A stretch of DNA of 64,000 nt from Odiellus spinosus (lineage: Eukaryota; Arthropoda; Arachnida; Opiliones; Phalangiidae), in NCBI GenBank assembly GCA_963920705.1, contig OY987240.1, positions 3,726,501-3,790,500 on the forward strand. The letters run 5' to 3'. Each line of letters opens with the position of its first letter. Within the stretch, counting starts at the first letter, position 1. Below, in pieces: positions 39,858 to 54,370 of the stretch. The notes beneath the pieces were generated by a model that worked only from the letters and a program-made list of their open reading frames with translations, did no database searches and was not told the DNA's origin. The position numbers and the translations under genes are program-made.

Positions 39858-41517
39858 TTGATTCGAAAAACATCATTCGAAAAACATCATTCGAAAAACA
39901 TCATTCGAAAAACATCATTCGAAAAACATCATTCTAAAAATATCATTCGAAAAACATCAATCGAAAAACATCATTCGAAAAACATTATTCGAAAAAAAAT
40001 ATTCGAAAAACATCATTCGAAAAAAATCATTCGAAAAACATCATTCGAAAAACATCATTCGAAAAGCATCATTCAAAAAACATCATTCGACAAAACATGA
40101 CTCGAAAAACATGATTCGAAAAACTTGATTCGAAAAACATGATTCGAAATCATGATTCGAAAAACATGATTCGAAAAACATGATTCGAAAAACATCATTC
40201 GAAAAACATCATTCGAAAAACATCATTCGAAAAACATCTTTCGAAAAACATCATTCGAAAAACATCATTCGAAAAACATCATTCGAAAAACATCATTCGA
40301 AAAACATCATACGAAAAACATCATTCGAAAAACATTCGAAAAACATCATTCGAAAAACATCATTCGAAAAACATGATTCGAAAAACATGATTCGAAAAAC
40401 ATCATTCGAAAAACATTATTCGTAAAACATCATTCGAAAAACATCATTCGAAAAACATCTTTCGAAAAACATCATTCGAAAAACATCATTCGAAAAACAT
40501 CATTCGAAAAACATCATTCGAAAAACATCATTCGAAAAACATCATACGAAAAACATCATTCGAAAAACATTCGAAAAACATCATTTGAAAAACATCATTC
40601 GAAAAACATGATTCGAAAAACATCATTCGAAAAACATCATTCGAAAAACATCATTCGAAAAACATCATTCGAAAAACATCATTCGACAAAACATGATTCG
40701 AAAAACTTGATTCGAAAAACATCATTCGAAAAACATCATTCGAAAAACATCATTCGAAAAACATCATTCGAAAAACATCATTCTAAAAACATCATCCGAA
40801 AAACATCATTCGAAAAACATCATTCGAAAAACATCAATCGAAAAACATCATTCGAAAAACATTATTCGAAAAAAAATATTCGAAAAACATCATTCGAAAA
40901 AAATCATTCGAAAAACATCATTCGAAAAACATCATTCGAAAAGCATCATTCAAAAAACATCATTCGACAAAACATGACTCGAAAAACATCATTCGAAAAA
41001 CATCATTCGAAAAACATCATTCGAAAAACATTATTCAAAAAACATTATTCGAAAAACATTATTCGAAAAACATCTTTCGAAAAACATCATTCGAAAAACA
41101 TAATTCGAAAAACATCATTCGAAAAACATCATTCGAAAAACATGATTCGAAAAACATCATTCGAAAAACAACATTCGAAAAACATCATTCTAAAAACATC
41201 AATCGAAAAACTTGATTCGAAAAACATGATTCGAAAAAAATCATTCGAAAAACATCATTCGAAAAAATCATTCGAAAAACATCATTCGAAAAACATCATT
41301 CGAAAAACATCATTCGAAAAACATTATTCGAAAAAATTATTCGAAAAACATCATTCGAAAAAATCATTCGAAAAACATCATTCGAAAAACATCATTCGAA
41401 AAACATCATTCGAAAAACATCAATCGAAAAACTTAATTCGAAAAACTTGATTCGAAAAACATCATTCGAAAAACATCATTCGAAAAACATCATTCGACAA
41501 AACATGATTCGAAAAAC
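39858..41517 (+). repeat. L2 higher-order unit a (1660 bp)
   Basis: Starts after a GACAAAACATG/CTTG leader. Order: C units, CATTCTAAAAATAT, CAATCG, AAAAAAAATATTCG, AAAAGCATC, an L2 leader with 13-mer at 40149, only two or three G units, C units with CATCTTTCG and CATACG, 11-bp units, CATTATTCGTAAAAC, then a second part with GACAAAACATGACTCG near 40,972, CATTGTTCG-free C units, and an ATTATTCG/AAAAAATCATTCG module. Recurs as a' at 42465-44124. One difference seen is TTTGAA here (T at 40586) against TTCGAA (C at 43193). Confidence 0.88.
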
Positions 41518-42464
41518 TTGATTCGAAAAACATCATTCGAAAAACATCATTCGAAAAACATCATTCGAAAAACATCATTCGAAAAACATCATTCTAAAAA
41601 TATCATTCGAAAAACATCAATCGAAAAACATCATTCGAAAAACATTATTCGAAAAAAAATATTCGAAAAACATCATTCGAAAAAAATCATTCGAAAAACA
41701 TCATTCGAAAAACATCATTCGAAAAGCATCATTCAAAAAACATCATTCGACAAAACATGACTCGAAAAACATGATTCGAAAAACTTGATTCGAAAAACAT
41801 GATTCGAAATCATGATTCGAAAAACATGATTCGAAAAACATGATTCGAAAAACATCATTCGAAAAACATCATTCGAAAAACATCATTCGAAAAACATCTT
41901 TCGAAAAACATCATTCGAAAAACATCATTCGAAAAACATCATTCGAAAAACATCATTCGAAAAACATCATTCGAAAAACATCATACGAAAAAAATCATTC
42001 GAAAAACATTCGAAAAACATCATTCGAAAAACATCATTCGAAAAACTTGATTCGAAAAACATGATTCGAAAAACATCATTCGAAAAACATTATTCGTAAA
42101 ACATCATTCGAAAAACATCATTCGAAAAACATCTTTCGAAAAACATCATTCGAAAAACATCATTCGAAAAACATCATTCGAAAAACATCATTCGAAAAAC
42201 ATCATTCGAAAAACATCATACGAAAAACATCATTCGAAAAACATTCGAAAAACATCATTCGAAAAACATCATTCGAAAAACATGATTCGAAAAACATCAT
42301 TCGAAAAACATCATTCGAAAAACATCATTCGAAAAACATCATTCGAAAAACATCATTCGAAAAACATCAATCGAAAAACTTAATTCGAAAAACTTGATTC
42401 GAAAAACATCATTCGAAAAACATCATTCGAAAAACATCATTCGACAAAACATGATTCGAAAAAC
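41518..42464 (+). repeat. L2 higher-order unit b (947 bp)
   Basis: Repeats the first part of unit a (13-mer at 41809, 1660 bp after 40149) but lacks the second part carrying GACAAAACATGACTCG and the AAAAAATCATTCG module. It ends with CAATCG, CTTAATTCG and CTTGATTCG like unit a. It has a private CATACGAAAAAAAT unit near 41,983. Confidence 0.88.
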
Positions 42465-44124
42465 TTGATTCGAAAAACATCATTCGAAAAACATCATTCG
42501 AAAAACATCATTCGAAAAACATCATTCGAAAAACATCATTCTAAAAATATCATTCGAAAAACATCAATCGAAAAACATCATTCGAAAAACATTATTCGAA
42601 AAAAAATATTCGAAAAACATCATTCGAAAAAAATCATTCGAAAAACATCATTCGAAAAACATCATTCGAAAAGCATCATTCAAAAAACATCATTCGACAA
42701 AACATGACTCGAAAAACATGATTCGAAAAACTTGATTCGAAAAACATGATTCGAAATCATGATTCGAAAAACATGATTCGAAAAACATGATTCGAAAAAC
42801 ATCATTCGAAAAACATCATTCGAAAAACATCATTCGAAAAACATCTTTCGAAAAACATCATTCGAAAAACATCATTCGAAAAACATCATTCGAAAAACAT
42901 CATTCGAAAAACATCATACGAAAAACATCATTCGAAAAACATTCGAAAAACATCATTCGAAAAACATCATTCGAAAAACATGATTCGAAAAACATGATTC
43001 GAAAAACATCATTCGAAAAACATTATTCGTAAAACATCATTCGAAAAACATCATTCGAAAAACATCTTTCGAAAAACATCATTCGAAAAACATCATTCGA
43101 AAAACATCATTCGAAAAACATCATTCGAAAAACATCATTCGAAAAACATCATACGAAAAACATCATTCGAAAAACATTCGAAAAACATCATTCGAAAAAC
43201 ATCATTCGAAAAACATGATTCGAAAAACATCATTCGAAAAACATCATTCGAAAAACATCATTCGAAAAACATCATTCGAAAAACATCATTCGACAAAACA
43301 TGATTCGAAAAACTTGATTCGAAAAACATCATTCGAAAAACATCATTCGAAAAACATCATTCGAAAAACATCATTCGAAAAACATCATTCTAAAAACATC
43401 ATCCGAAAAACATCATTCGAAAAACATCATTCGAAAAACATCAATCGAAAAACATCATTCGAAAAACATTATTCGAAAAAAAATATTCGAAAAACATCAT
43501 TCGAAAAAAATCATTCGAAAAACATCATTCGAAAAACATCATTCGAAAAGCATCATTCAAAAAACATCATTCGACAAAACATGACTCGAAAAACATCATT
43601 CGAAAAACATCATTCGAAAAACATCATTCGAAAAACATTATTCAAAAAACATTATTCGAAAAACATTATTCGAAAAACATCTTTCGAAAAACATCATTCG
43701 AAAAACATAATTCGAAAAACATCATTCGAAAAACATCATTCGAAAAACATGATTCGAAAAACATCATTCGAAAAACAACATTCGAAAAACATCATTCTAA
43801 AAACATCAATCGAAAAACTTGATTCGAAAAACATGATTCGAAAAAAATCATTCGAAAAACATCATTCGAAAAAATCATTCGAAAAACATCATTCGAAAAA
43901 CATCATTCGAAAAACATCATTCGAAAAACATTATTCGAAAAAATTATTCGAAAAACATCATTCGAAAAAATCATTCGAAAAACATCATTCGAAAAACATC
44001 ATTCGAAAAACATCATTCGAAAAACATCAATCGAAAAACTTAATTCGAAAAACTTGATTCGAAAAACATCATTCGAAAAACATCATTCGAAAAACATCAT
44101 TCGACAAAACATGATTCGAAAAAC
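42465..44124 (+). repeat. L2 higher-order unit a' (1660 bp)
   Basis: Offset of 2607 bp from unit a throughout (13-mer 42756 against 40149). The long shared open stretch at 40608-41450 and 43215-44057 is unchanged in its translated pattern. With b and b' it forms an a-b-a-b series. Confidence 0.9.
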
Positions 44125-45071
44125 TTGATTCGAAAAACATCATTCGAAAAACATCATTCGAAAAACATCATTCGAAAAACATCATTCGAAAAACATCATT
44201 CTAAAAATATCATTCGAAAAACATCAATCGAAAAACATCATTCGAAAAACATTATTCGAAAAAAAATATTCGAAAAACATCATTCGAAAAAAATCATTCG
44301 AAAAACATCATTCGAAAAACATCATTCGAAAAGCATCATTCAAAAAACATCATTCGACAAAACATGACTCGAAAAACATGATTCGAAAAACTTGATTCGA
44401 AAAACATGATTCGAAATCATGATTCGAAAAACATGATTCGAAAAACATGATTCGAAAAACATCATTCGAAAAACATCATTCGAAAAACATCATTCGAAAA
44501 ACATCTTTCGAAAAACATCATTCGAAAAACATCATTCGAAAAACATCATTCGAAAAACATCATTCGAAAAACATCATTCGAAAAACATTCGAAAAACATC
44601 ATTCGAAAAACATCATTCGAAAAACATCATTCGAAAAACATGATTCGAAAAACATGATTCGAAAAACATCATTCGAAAAACATTATTCGTAAAACATCAT
44701 TCGAAAAACATCATTCGAAAAACATCTTTCGAAAAACATCATTCGAAAAACATCATTCGAAAAACATCATTCGAAAAACATCATTCGAAAAACATCATTC
44801 GAAAAACATCATACGAAAAACATCATTCGAAAAACATTCGAAAAACATCATTCGAAAAACATGATTCGAAAAACATGATTCGAAAAACATCATTCGAAAA
44901 ACATCATTCGAAAAACATTATTCGTAAAACATTATTCGAAAAACATGATTCGAAAAACATCATTCGAAAAACATCATTCGAAAAACATCATTCGAAAAAC
45001 ATAATTCGAAAAACATCATTCGAAAAACATCATTCGAAAAACATCAATCGAAAAACTTAATTCGAAAAACT
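44125..45071 (+). repeat. L2 higher-order unit b' (about 947 bp)
   Basis: Begins like b (13-mer 44416, 2607 bp after 41809) but differs in its right half. It lacks the first CATACG unit and has CATTATTCGTAAAAC followed by CATTATTCG and CATGATTCG near 44.92-44.95 kb. It is therefore the least similar member of the series, and its right boundary is approximate. Confidence 0.82.
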
Positions 45072-46270
45072 TGATTCGAAAAACATCATTCGAAAAACAT
45101 CATTCGACAAAACATGATTCGAAAAACATGATTCGAAAAACTTGATTCGAAAAACATGATTCGAAAAAAATCATTCGAAAAACATCATTCGAAAAAATCA
45201 TTCGAAAAACATCATTCGAAAAACATCATTCGAAAAACATCATTCGAAAAACATTATTCGAAAAAATTATTCGAAAAACATCATTCGAAAAAATCATTCG
45301 AAAAACATCATTCGAAAAACATCATTCGAAAAACATCATTCGAAAAACATCATTCGACAAAACATGATTCGAAAAACTTGATTCGAAAAACATGATTCGA
45401 AAAACATGATTCGAAAAACATGATTCGAAAAACATGATTCGAAAAACATGATTCGAAAAACATGATTCGAAAAACATGATTCGAAAAACATGATTCGAAA
45501 AACATGATTCGAAAAACATGATTCGAAAAACATGATTCGAAAAACTTGATTCGAAAAACATGATTCGAAAAAAATCATTCGAAAAACATCATTCGAAAAA
45601 ATCATTCGAAAAACATCATTCGAAAAACATCATTCGAAAAACATCATTCGAAAGACATTATTCGAAAAAATTATTCGAAAAACATCATTCGAAAAAATCA
45701 TTCGAAAAACATCATTCGAAAAACATCATTCGAAAAACATCATTCGAAAAACATCATTCGAAAAACATCATTCGAAAAACATCATTCGACAAAACATGAT
45801 TCGAAAAACTTGATTCGAAAAATATGATTCGAAAAACATGATTCGAAAAACATGATTCGAAAAACATGATTCGAAAAACATGATTCGAAAAACATGATTC
45901 GAAAAACATGATTCGAAAAACATTTTTCGAAAAACATGATTCGAAAAACATGATTCGAAAAACATGATTCGAAAAACATGATTCGAAAAACATGAATCGA
46001 AAAACATCATTCGACAAAACATGATTCGAAAAACATGATTCGAAAAACTTGATTCAAAAAACATCATTCGAAAAACATCATTCGAAAAACATCATTCGAA
46101 AAACATCATTCTAAAAACATCATTCGAAAAACATCATTCGAAAAACATCATTCGAAAAACATCATTCGAAAAACATCATTCGAAAAACATTATTCGAAAA
46201 AAATTATTCGAAAAACATCATTCGAAAAAAATCATTCGAAAAACATCATTCGAAAAACATCATTCGAAAA
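45072..46270 (+). repeat. L0 cassettes with a 404-bp repeat
   Basis: A module of AAAAAAATCATTCG, two AAAAAATCATTCG units and ATTATTCG begins at 45156 and again at 45560, 404 bp apart. Each is followed by C units, a GACAAAACATG/CTTG leader without the 13-mer, and G units: 12 at 45380-45547 and 14 at 45812-46007. The second run has a CATTTTTCG variant. Similar modules occur inside units a and a' near 41.22 and 43.83 kb. Confidence 0.86.
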
Positions 46271-48300
46271 GCATCATTCGAAAAACATGACTCGAAAAAC
46301 TTGATTCGAAAAACATGATTCGAAATCATGATTCGAAAAACATGATTCGAAAAACATGATTCGAAAAACAAAATTCGAAAAACATGATTCGAAAAACATG
46401 ATTCGAAAAACATGATTCGAAAAATATGATTCGAAAAACATGATTCGAAAAACATGATTCGAAAAACATGATTCGAAAAACATGATTCGAAAAACATGAT
46501 TCGAAAAACATGATTCGAAAAACATGATTCGAAAAACATGATTCGAAAAACATGATTCGAAAAACATGATTCGAAAAACATGATTCGAAAAACATGATTC
46601 GAAAAACATGATTCGAAAAACATGATTCGAAAAACATGATTCGAAAAACATGATTCGAAAAACATGATTCGAAAAACATCATTCGAAAAACATCATTCGA
46701 AAAACATCATTTGACAAAACATGATTCGAAAAACATCATTCGAAAAACATCATTCGAAAAACATCATTTGACAAAACATGATTCGAAAAACATGATTCGA
46801 AAAACATGATTCGAAAAACTTCATTCGAAAAACATCATTCGAAAAACATCATTCGAAAAACATCATTCGAAAAACATCATTCTAAAAACATCATTCGAAA
46901 AACATCATTCTAAAAACATCATTCGAAAAACATCATTCGAAAAACATCATTCGAAAAACATCATTCGAAAAACATCATTCGAAAAACATTATTCGAAAAA
47001 AATTATTCGAAAAACATCATTCGAAAAAAATCATTCGAAAAACATCATTCGAAAAACATCATTCGAAAAGCATCATTCGAAAAACATGACTCGAAAAACT
47101 TGATTCGAAAAACATGATTCGAAATCATGATTCGAAAAACATGATTCGAAAAACATGATTCGAAAATCAAAATTCGAAAAACATGATTCGAAAAACATGA
47201 TTCGAAAAACATGATTCGAAAAACATGATTCGAAAAACATGATTCGAAAAATATGATTCGAAAAACATGATTCGAAAAACATGATTCGAAAAACATGATT
47301 CGAAAAACATCATTCGAAAAACATCATTCGAAAAACATCATTCGAAAAACATAATTCGAAAAACATCATTCGAAAAACATCATTGGAAAAACATCAATCG
47401 AAAAACTTAATTCGAAAAACTTGATTCGAAAAACATCATTCGAAAAACATGATTCGAAAAACATCATTCGACAAAACATGATTCGAAAAACATGATTCGA
47501 AAAACTTGATTCGAAAATCATGATTCGAAAAACATGATTCGAAAAACATGATTCGAAAAACATGATTCGAAAAACATGATTCGAAAAACATGATTCGAAA
47601 AACATCATTCGAAAAACATCATTCTATAAACATCATTCGAAAAACATCATTCGAAAAACATCATTCGAAAAACATGATTCGAAAAACATGATTCGAAAAA
47701 CATCATTCGAAAAACATCATTCTATAAACATCATTCGAAAAACATCATTCGAAAAACATCATTCGAAAAACATCATTCGAAAAACATCATTCGAAAAACA
47801 TTATTCGAAAAAATTATTCGAAAAACATCATTCGAAAAAATCATTCGAAAAACATCATTCGAAAAACATCATTCGAAAAACATCATTCGACACAACATGA
47901 TTCGAAAAACATGATTCGAAAAACATGATTCGAAAAACATGATTCGAAAAACATGATTCAAAAAACATGATTCGAAAAACATGATTCGAAAAACATGATT
48001 CGAAAAACATGATTCGAAAAACATGATTCGAAAAACATGATTCGAAAAACATGATTCGAAAAACATGATTCGAAAAACATGATTCGAAAAACATGATTCG
48101 AAAAACATCATTCTATAAACATCATTCGAAAAACATCATTCGAAAAACATCATTCGAAAAACATCATTCGAAAAACATCATTCGAAAAACATCATTCGAA
48201 AAACATCATTCGAAAAACATTATTCGAAAAAAATTATTCGAAAAACATCATTCGAAAAAAATCATTCGAAAAACATCATTCGAAAAACATCATTCGAAAA
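46271..48300 (+). repeat. L3 and L0 cassettes
   Basis: Two L3 leaders (AGCATCATTCG, CATGACTCG, CTTGATTCG, 13-mers at 46325 and 47124) precede G-blocks of 25 units (46330-46679) and 13 units (47129-47310), each with an ACAAAATTCG-like third unit. Between them are CATTTGACAAAACATG units near 46,709 and 46,765. A short G-run is followed by CATTCTATAAACAT variants near 47,621 and 47,721. An L0-type GACACAACATG leader precedes 15 G units at 47899-48108. Confidence 0.86.
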
Positions 48301-49532
48301 GCATCATTCGAAAAACATGACTCGAAAAACTTGATTCGAAAAACATGATTCGAAATCATGATTCGGAAAACATGATTCGAAAAACATGATTCGAAAAACA
48401 AAATTCGAAAAAAATGATTCGAAAAACATGATTCGAAAAACATGATTCGAAAAACATGATTCGAAAAACATGATTCGAAAAACATGATTCGAAAAACATG
48501 ATTCGAAAAACATGATTCGAAAAACATGATTCGAAAAACATGATTCGAAAAACATCATTCGAAAAACATCATTCGAAAAACATCATTCGAAAAACATCAT
48601 TCGAAAAACATCATTCGAAAAACATCATTCGACAAAACATGATTCGAAAAAACATGATTCGAAAAACATGATTCGAAAAACTTGATTCGAAAAACATCAT
48701 TCGAAAAACATCATTCGAAAAACATCATTCGAAAAACATGATTCGAAAAACATGATTCGAAATCATGATTCGAAAAACATGATTCGAAAAACATGATTCG
48801 AAAAACAAAATTCGAAAAACATGATTCGAAAAACATGATTCGAAAAACATGATTCGAAAAACATGATTCGAAAAACATGATTCGAAAAACATGATTCGAA
48901 AAACATGATTCGAAAAACATGATTCGAAAAACATGATTCGAAAAACATGATTCGAAAAACATGATTCGAAAAACATGATTCGAAAAACATGATTCGAAAT
49001 CATGATTCGGAAAACATGATTCGAAAAACATGATTCGAAAAACAAAATTCGAAAAACATGATTCGAAAAACATGATTCGAAAAACATGATTCGAAAAACA
49101 TGATTCGAAAAACATGATTCGAAAAACATGATTCGAAAAACATGATTCGAAAAACATGATTCGAAAAACATGATTCGAAAAACATGATTCGAAAAACATG
49201 ATTCGAAAAACATGATTCGAAAAACATGATTCGAAAAACATGATTCGAAAAACATGATTCGAAAAACATCATTCGAAAAACATCATTCGAAAAACATCAT
49301 TCGAAAAACATCATTCGACAAAACATGATTCGAAAAACATGATTCGAAAAACATGATTCGAAAAACTTGATTCGAAAAACATCATTCGAAAAACATCATT
49401 CGAAAAACATCATTCGAAAAACATCATTCGAAAAACATCATTCTAAAAACATCATTCGAAAAACATCATTCGAAAAACATCATTCGAAAAACATCATTCG
49501 AAAAACATCATTCGAAAAACATCATTCGAAAA
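48301..49532 (+). repeat. L3 cassette plus double-headed G-block
   Basis: The L3 13-mer at 48355 precedes 14 G units to 48555. After C units and a leader, a G-block carries two internal 13-mers at 48762 and 48999, 237 bp apart, with 16 G units between them (48767-48990) and 19 after (49004-49269). Both heads have ACAAAATTCG as the third following unit. The second head repeats the GATTCGGAAAACAT first unit of the 48355 cassette, showing that it came from an L3 G-block. Confidence 0.89.
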
Positions 49533-51000
49533 GCATCATTCGAAAAACATGACTCGAAAAACTTGATTCGAAAAACATGATTCGAAATCATGATTCGAAA
49601 AACATGATTCGAAAAACATGATTCGAAAAACAAAATTCGAAAAACATGATTCGAAAAACATGATTCGAAAAACATGATTCGAAAAACATGATTCGAAAAA
49701 CATGATTCGAAAAACATGATTCGAAAAACATGATTCGAAAAACATGATTCGAAAAACATGATTCGAAAAACATGATTCGAAAAACATGATTCGAAAAACA
49801 TGATTCGAAAAACATTATTCGAAAAACATTATTCGAAAAACATTATTCGAAAAACATCATTCGAAAAACATCATTCGAAAAACATCATTCGAAAAACATC
49901 ATTCGAAAAACATCATTCGAAAAACATCATTCTAAAAACATCATTCGAAAAACATCATTCGAAAAACATCATTCGAAAAACATCATTCGAAAAACATCAT
50001 TCGAAAAACATTATTCGAAAAAAATTATTCGAAAAACATCATTCAAAAAAATCATTCGAAAAACATCATTCGAAAAACATCATTCGAAAAGCATCATTCG
50101 AAAAACATGACTCGAAAAACTTGATTCGAAAAACATGATTCGAAATCATGATTCGAAAAACATGATTCGAAAAACATGATTCGAAAAACAAAATTCGAAA
50201 AACATGATTCGAAAAACATGATTCGAAAAACATGATTCGAAAAACATGATTCTAAAAACATGATTCGAAAAACATGATTCGAAAAACATGATTCGAAAAA
50301 CATGATTCGAAAAACATGATTCGAAAAACATGATTCGAAAAACTTGATTCGAAAAACATGATTCGAAATCATGATTCGAAAAACATGATTCGAAAAACAT
50401 GATTCGAAAAACAAAATTCGAAAAACATGATTCGAAAAACATGATTCGAAAAACATGATTCGAAAAACATGATTCGAAAAACATGATTCGAAAAACATGA
50501 TTCGAAAAACATGATTCGAAAAACATGATTCGAAAAACATGATTCGAAAAACATGATTCGAAAAACATGATTCGAAAAACATGATTCGAAAAACATGATT
50601 CGAAAAACATGATTCGAAAAACATCATTCGAAAAACATCATTCGAAAAACATCATTCGAAAAACATCTTTCGAAAAACATCATTCGAAAAACATCATTCG
50701 AAAAACATCATTCGAAAAACATCATTCGAAAAACATCATTCGAAAAACATCATACGAAAAACATCATTCGAAAAACATCATTCGAAAAACATCATTCGAA
50801 AAACATCATTCGAAAAACATCATTCGAAAAACATCATTCGAAAAACATTATTCGTAAAACATTATTCGAAAAACATGATTCGAAAAACATCATTCGAAAA
50901 ACATCATTCGAAAAACATCATTCGAAAAACATCATTCGAAAAACATAATTCGAAAAACATCATTCGAAAAACATCATCGAAAAACATCAATCGAAAAACT
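49533..51000 (+). repeat. L3 cassettes, second double-headed G-block
   Basis: The 13-mer at 49587 precedes 16 G units ending in CATTATTCG at 49816. An L3 leader with a 13-mer at 50145 precedes 15 units (including a GATTCTAAAAACAT and a terminal CTTG), then another 13-mer at 50368 and 18 G units to 50624. The following C-run contains CATCTTTCG, CATACG and CATTATTCGTAAAAC, the group also seen in units a and b. Confidence 0.88.
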
Positions 51001-53030
51001 TAATTCGAAAAACTTGATTAGAAAAACATCATTCGAAAAACATCATTCGAAAAACATCATTCGACAAAACATGATTCGAAAAACATGATTCGAAAAACTT
51101 GATTCGAAAAACATGATTCGAAAAAAATCATTCGAAAAACATCATTCGAAAAACATCATTCGAAAAAATCATTCGAAAAACATCATTCGAAAAACATCAT
51201 TCGAAAAACATCATTCGAAAAACATCATTCGAAAAACATTATTCGAAAAAATTATTCGAAAAACATCATTCGAAAAACATCATTCGAAAAACATCATTCG
51301 ACAAAACATGATTCGACAAAACATGATTCGAAAAACTTGATTCGAAAAACATGATTCGAAAAACATGATTCGAAAAACATGATTCGAAAAACATGATTCG
51401 AAAAACATGATTCGAAAAACATGATTCGAAAAACATGATTCGAAAAACATGATTCGAAAAACATGATTCGAAAAACATGATTCGAAAAATATGATTCGAA
51501 AAACATGATTCGAAAAACATGATTCGAAAAACATGATTCGAAAAACATGATTCGAAAAACATGATTCGAAAAACATGATTCTAAAAACATCATTCTAAAA
51601 ACATCATTCGAAAAACATCATTCGAAAAACATCATTCGAAAAACATCATTCGAAAAACATTATTCGAAAAAAATTATTCGAAAAACATCATTCGAAAAAC
51701 ATCATTCGAAAAACATCATTCGAAAAGCATCATTCGAAAAACATGACTCGAAAAACTTGATTCGAAAAACATGATTCGAAATCATGATTCGAAAAACATG
51801 ATTCGAAAAACATGATTCGAAAAACAAAATTCGAAAAACATGATTCGAAAAACATGATTCGAAAAACATGATTCGAAAAACATGATTCGAAAAACATGAT
51901 TCGAAAAACATGATTCGAAAAACATGATTCGAAAAACATGATTCGAAAAACATGATTCGAAAAACATGATTGGAAAAACATCATTCGAAAAACATCATTC
52001 GAAAAACATCATTCGAAAAAAATCATTCGAAAAACATCATTCGAAAAACATTATTCGAAAAACATCATTCGAAAAACATCATTCGAAAAACATCATTCGA
52101 AAAACATCATTCGAAAAACATCATTCGAAAAACATCATTCGAAAAACATCATTCGAAAAACATCATTCGAAAAACATCATTCGAAAAACATCATTCGAAA
52201 AACATCATTCGAAAAACATCATTCGAAAAACATCATTCGAAAAACATCATTCGACAAAACATGATTCGAAAAACATGATTCGAAAAACATGATTCGAAAA
52301 ACTTGATTCGAAAAACATGATTCGAAATCATGATTCGAAAAACATGATTCGAAAAACATGATTCGAAAAACATGATTCGAAAAACAAAATTCGAAAAACA
52401 TGATTCGAAAAACATGATTCGAAAAACATGATTCGAAAAACATGATTCGAAAAACATGATTCGAAAAACATGATTCGAAAAATATGATTCGAAAACATGA
52501 TTCGAAAAACATGATTCGAAAAACATCATTCGAAAAACCTCATTCGAAAAACATCTTTCGAAAAACATCATTCGAAAAACATCATTCGAAAAACATCATT
52601 CGAAAAACATCATTCGAAAAACATCATTCGAAAAACATCATACGAAAAACATCATTCGAAAAACATCATTCGAAAAACATCATTCGAAAAACATCATTCG
52701 AAAAACATCATTCGAAAAACATCATTCGAAAAACATCATTCGAAAAACATCATTCGAAAAACATTATTCGTAAAACATTATTCGAAAAACATGATTTGAA
52801 AAACATCATTCGAAAAACATCATTCGAAAAACATCATTCGAAAAACATAATTCGAAAAACATCATTCGAAAAACATCATCGAAAAACATCAATCGAAAAA
52901 CTTAATTCGAAAAACTTGATTCGAAAAACATCATTCGAAAAACATCATTCGAAAAACATCATTCGACAAAACATGATTCGAAAAACATGATTCGAAAAAC
53001 TTGATTCGAAAAACATGATTCGAAAAAAAT
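51001..53030 (+). repeat. L0, L3 and mixed cassettes
   Basis: An AAAAAAATCATTCG module near 51,113 leads to two successive GACAAAACATG units, CTTG and 18 G units at 51339-51590 ending in GATTCTAAAAACAT. The L3 13-mer at 51781 precedes 14 G units to 51981, then a C-run to about 52.25 kb. A leader with three CATGATTCG units and a 13-mer at 52327 precedes 14 G units to 52526, one of them 13 bp. C units with CATCTTTCG, CATACG and CATTATTCGTAAAAC follow. Confidence 0.86.
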
Positions 53031-54370
53031 CATTCGAAAAACATCATTCGAAAAACATCATTCGAAAAACATGACTCGAAAAACTTGATTCGAAAAACAT
53101 GATTCGAAATCATGATTCGAAAAACATGATTCGAAAAACATGATTCGAAAAACCAAATTCGAAAAACATGATTCGAAAAACATGATTCGAAAAACATGAT
53201 TCGAAAAACATGATTCGAAAAACATGATTCCAAAAACATGATTCGAAAAACAAGATTCGAAAAACATGATTCGAAAAACATGATTCGAAAAACATGATTC
53301 GAAAAATCATTCTAAAAACATCATTCGAAAAACATCAATCGAAAAACATCATTCGAAAAACATTATTCGAAAAAAAATATTCGAAAAACATCATTCGAAA
53401 AAAATCATTCGAAAAACATCATTCGAAAAACATCATTCGAAAAGCATCATTCAAAAAACATCATTCGACAAAACATGACTCGAAAAACATGATTCGAAAA
53501 ACTTGATTCGAAAAACATGATTCGAAATCATGATTCGAAAAACATGATTCGAAAAACATGATTCGAAAAACAAAATTTGAAAAACAAAATTCGAAAAACA
53601 TGATTCGAAAAACATGATTCGAAAAACATCATTCGAAAAACATCATTCGAAAAACATCATTCGAAAAACATCATTCGAAAAACATCATTCGAAAAACATC
53701 ATTCGAAAAACATCTTTCGAAAAACATCATTCGAAAAACATCATTCGAAAAACATCATTCGAAAAACATCATTCGAAAAACATCATTCGAAAAACATCAT
53801 ACGAAAAACATCATTCGAAAAACATTCGAAAAACATCATTCGAAAAACATCATTCGAAAAACATGATTCGAAAAACATCATTCGAAAAACATCATTCGAA
53901 AAACATTCGAAAAACATCATTCGAAAAACATCATTCGAAAAACATGATTCGAAAAACATCATTCGAAAAACATCATTCGAAAAACATCATTCGAAAAACA
54001 TTATTCGTAAAACATTATTCGAAAAACATGATTCGAAAAACATCATTCGAAAAACATCATTCGAAAAACATCATTCGAAAAACATCATTCGAAAAACATA
54101 ATTCGAAAAACATCATTCGAAAAACATCATTCGAAAAACATCATTCGAAAAACATCATTCGAAAAACATCATACGAAAAACATCATTCGAAAAACATCAT
54201 TCGAAAAACATCATTCGAAAAACATCATTCGAAAAACATCATTCGAAAAACATCATTCGAAAAACATCATTCGAAAAACATCATTCGAAAAACATCATTC
54301 GAAAAACATCATACGAAAAACATCATTCGAAAAACATCATTCGAAAAACATCATTCGAAAAACATTATTC
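53031..54370 (+). repeat. Short G-runs, then C-rich array with 11-bp units
   Basis: 13-mers at 53109 (L3-like leader lacking AGCATC) and 53527 (L2 leader) precede short, variant-rich G-runs (ACCAAATTCG, GATTCCAAAAACAT, ACAAAATTTGAA). From 53,630 the array is almost all C-type, with CATCTTTCG, several CATACG units, CATTATTCGTAAAAC and two 11-bp CATTCGAAAAA units 81 bp apart near 53,822 and 53,903. It translates openly on the plus strand for more than 900 bp, which reflects C-type dominance only. Confidence 0.86.
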
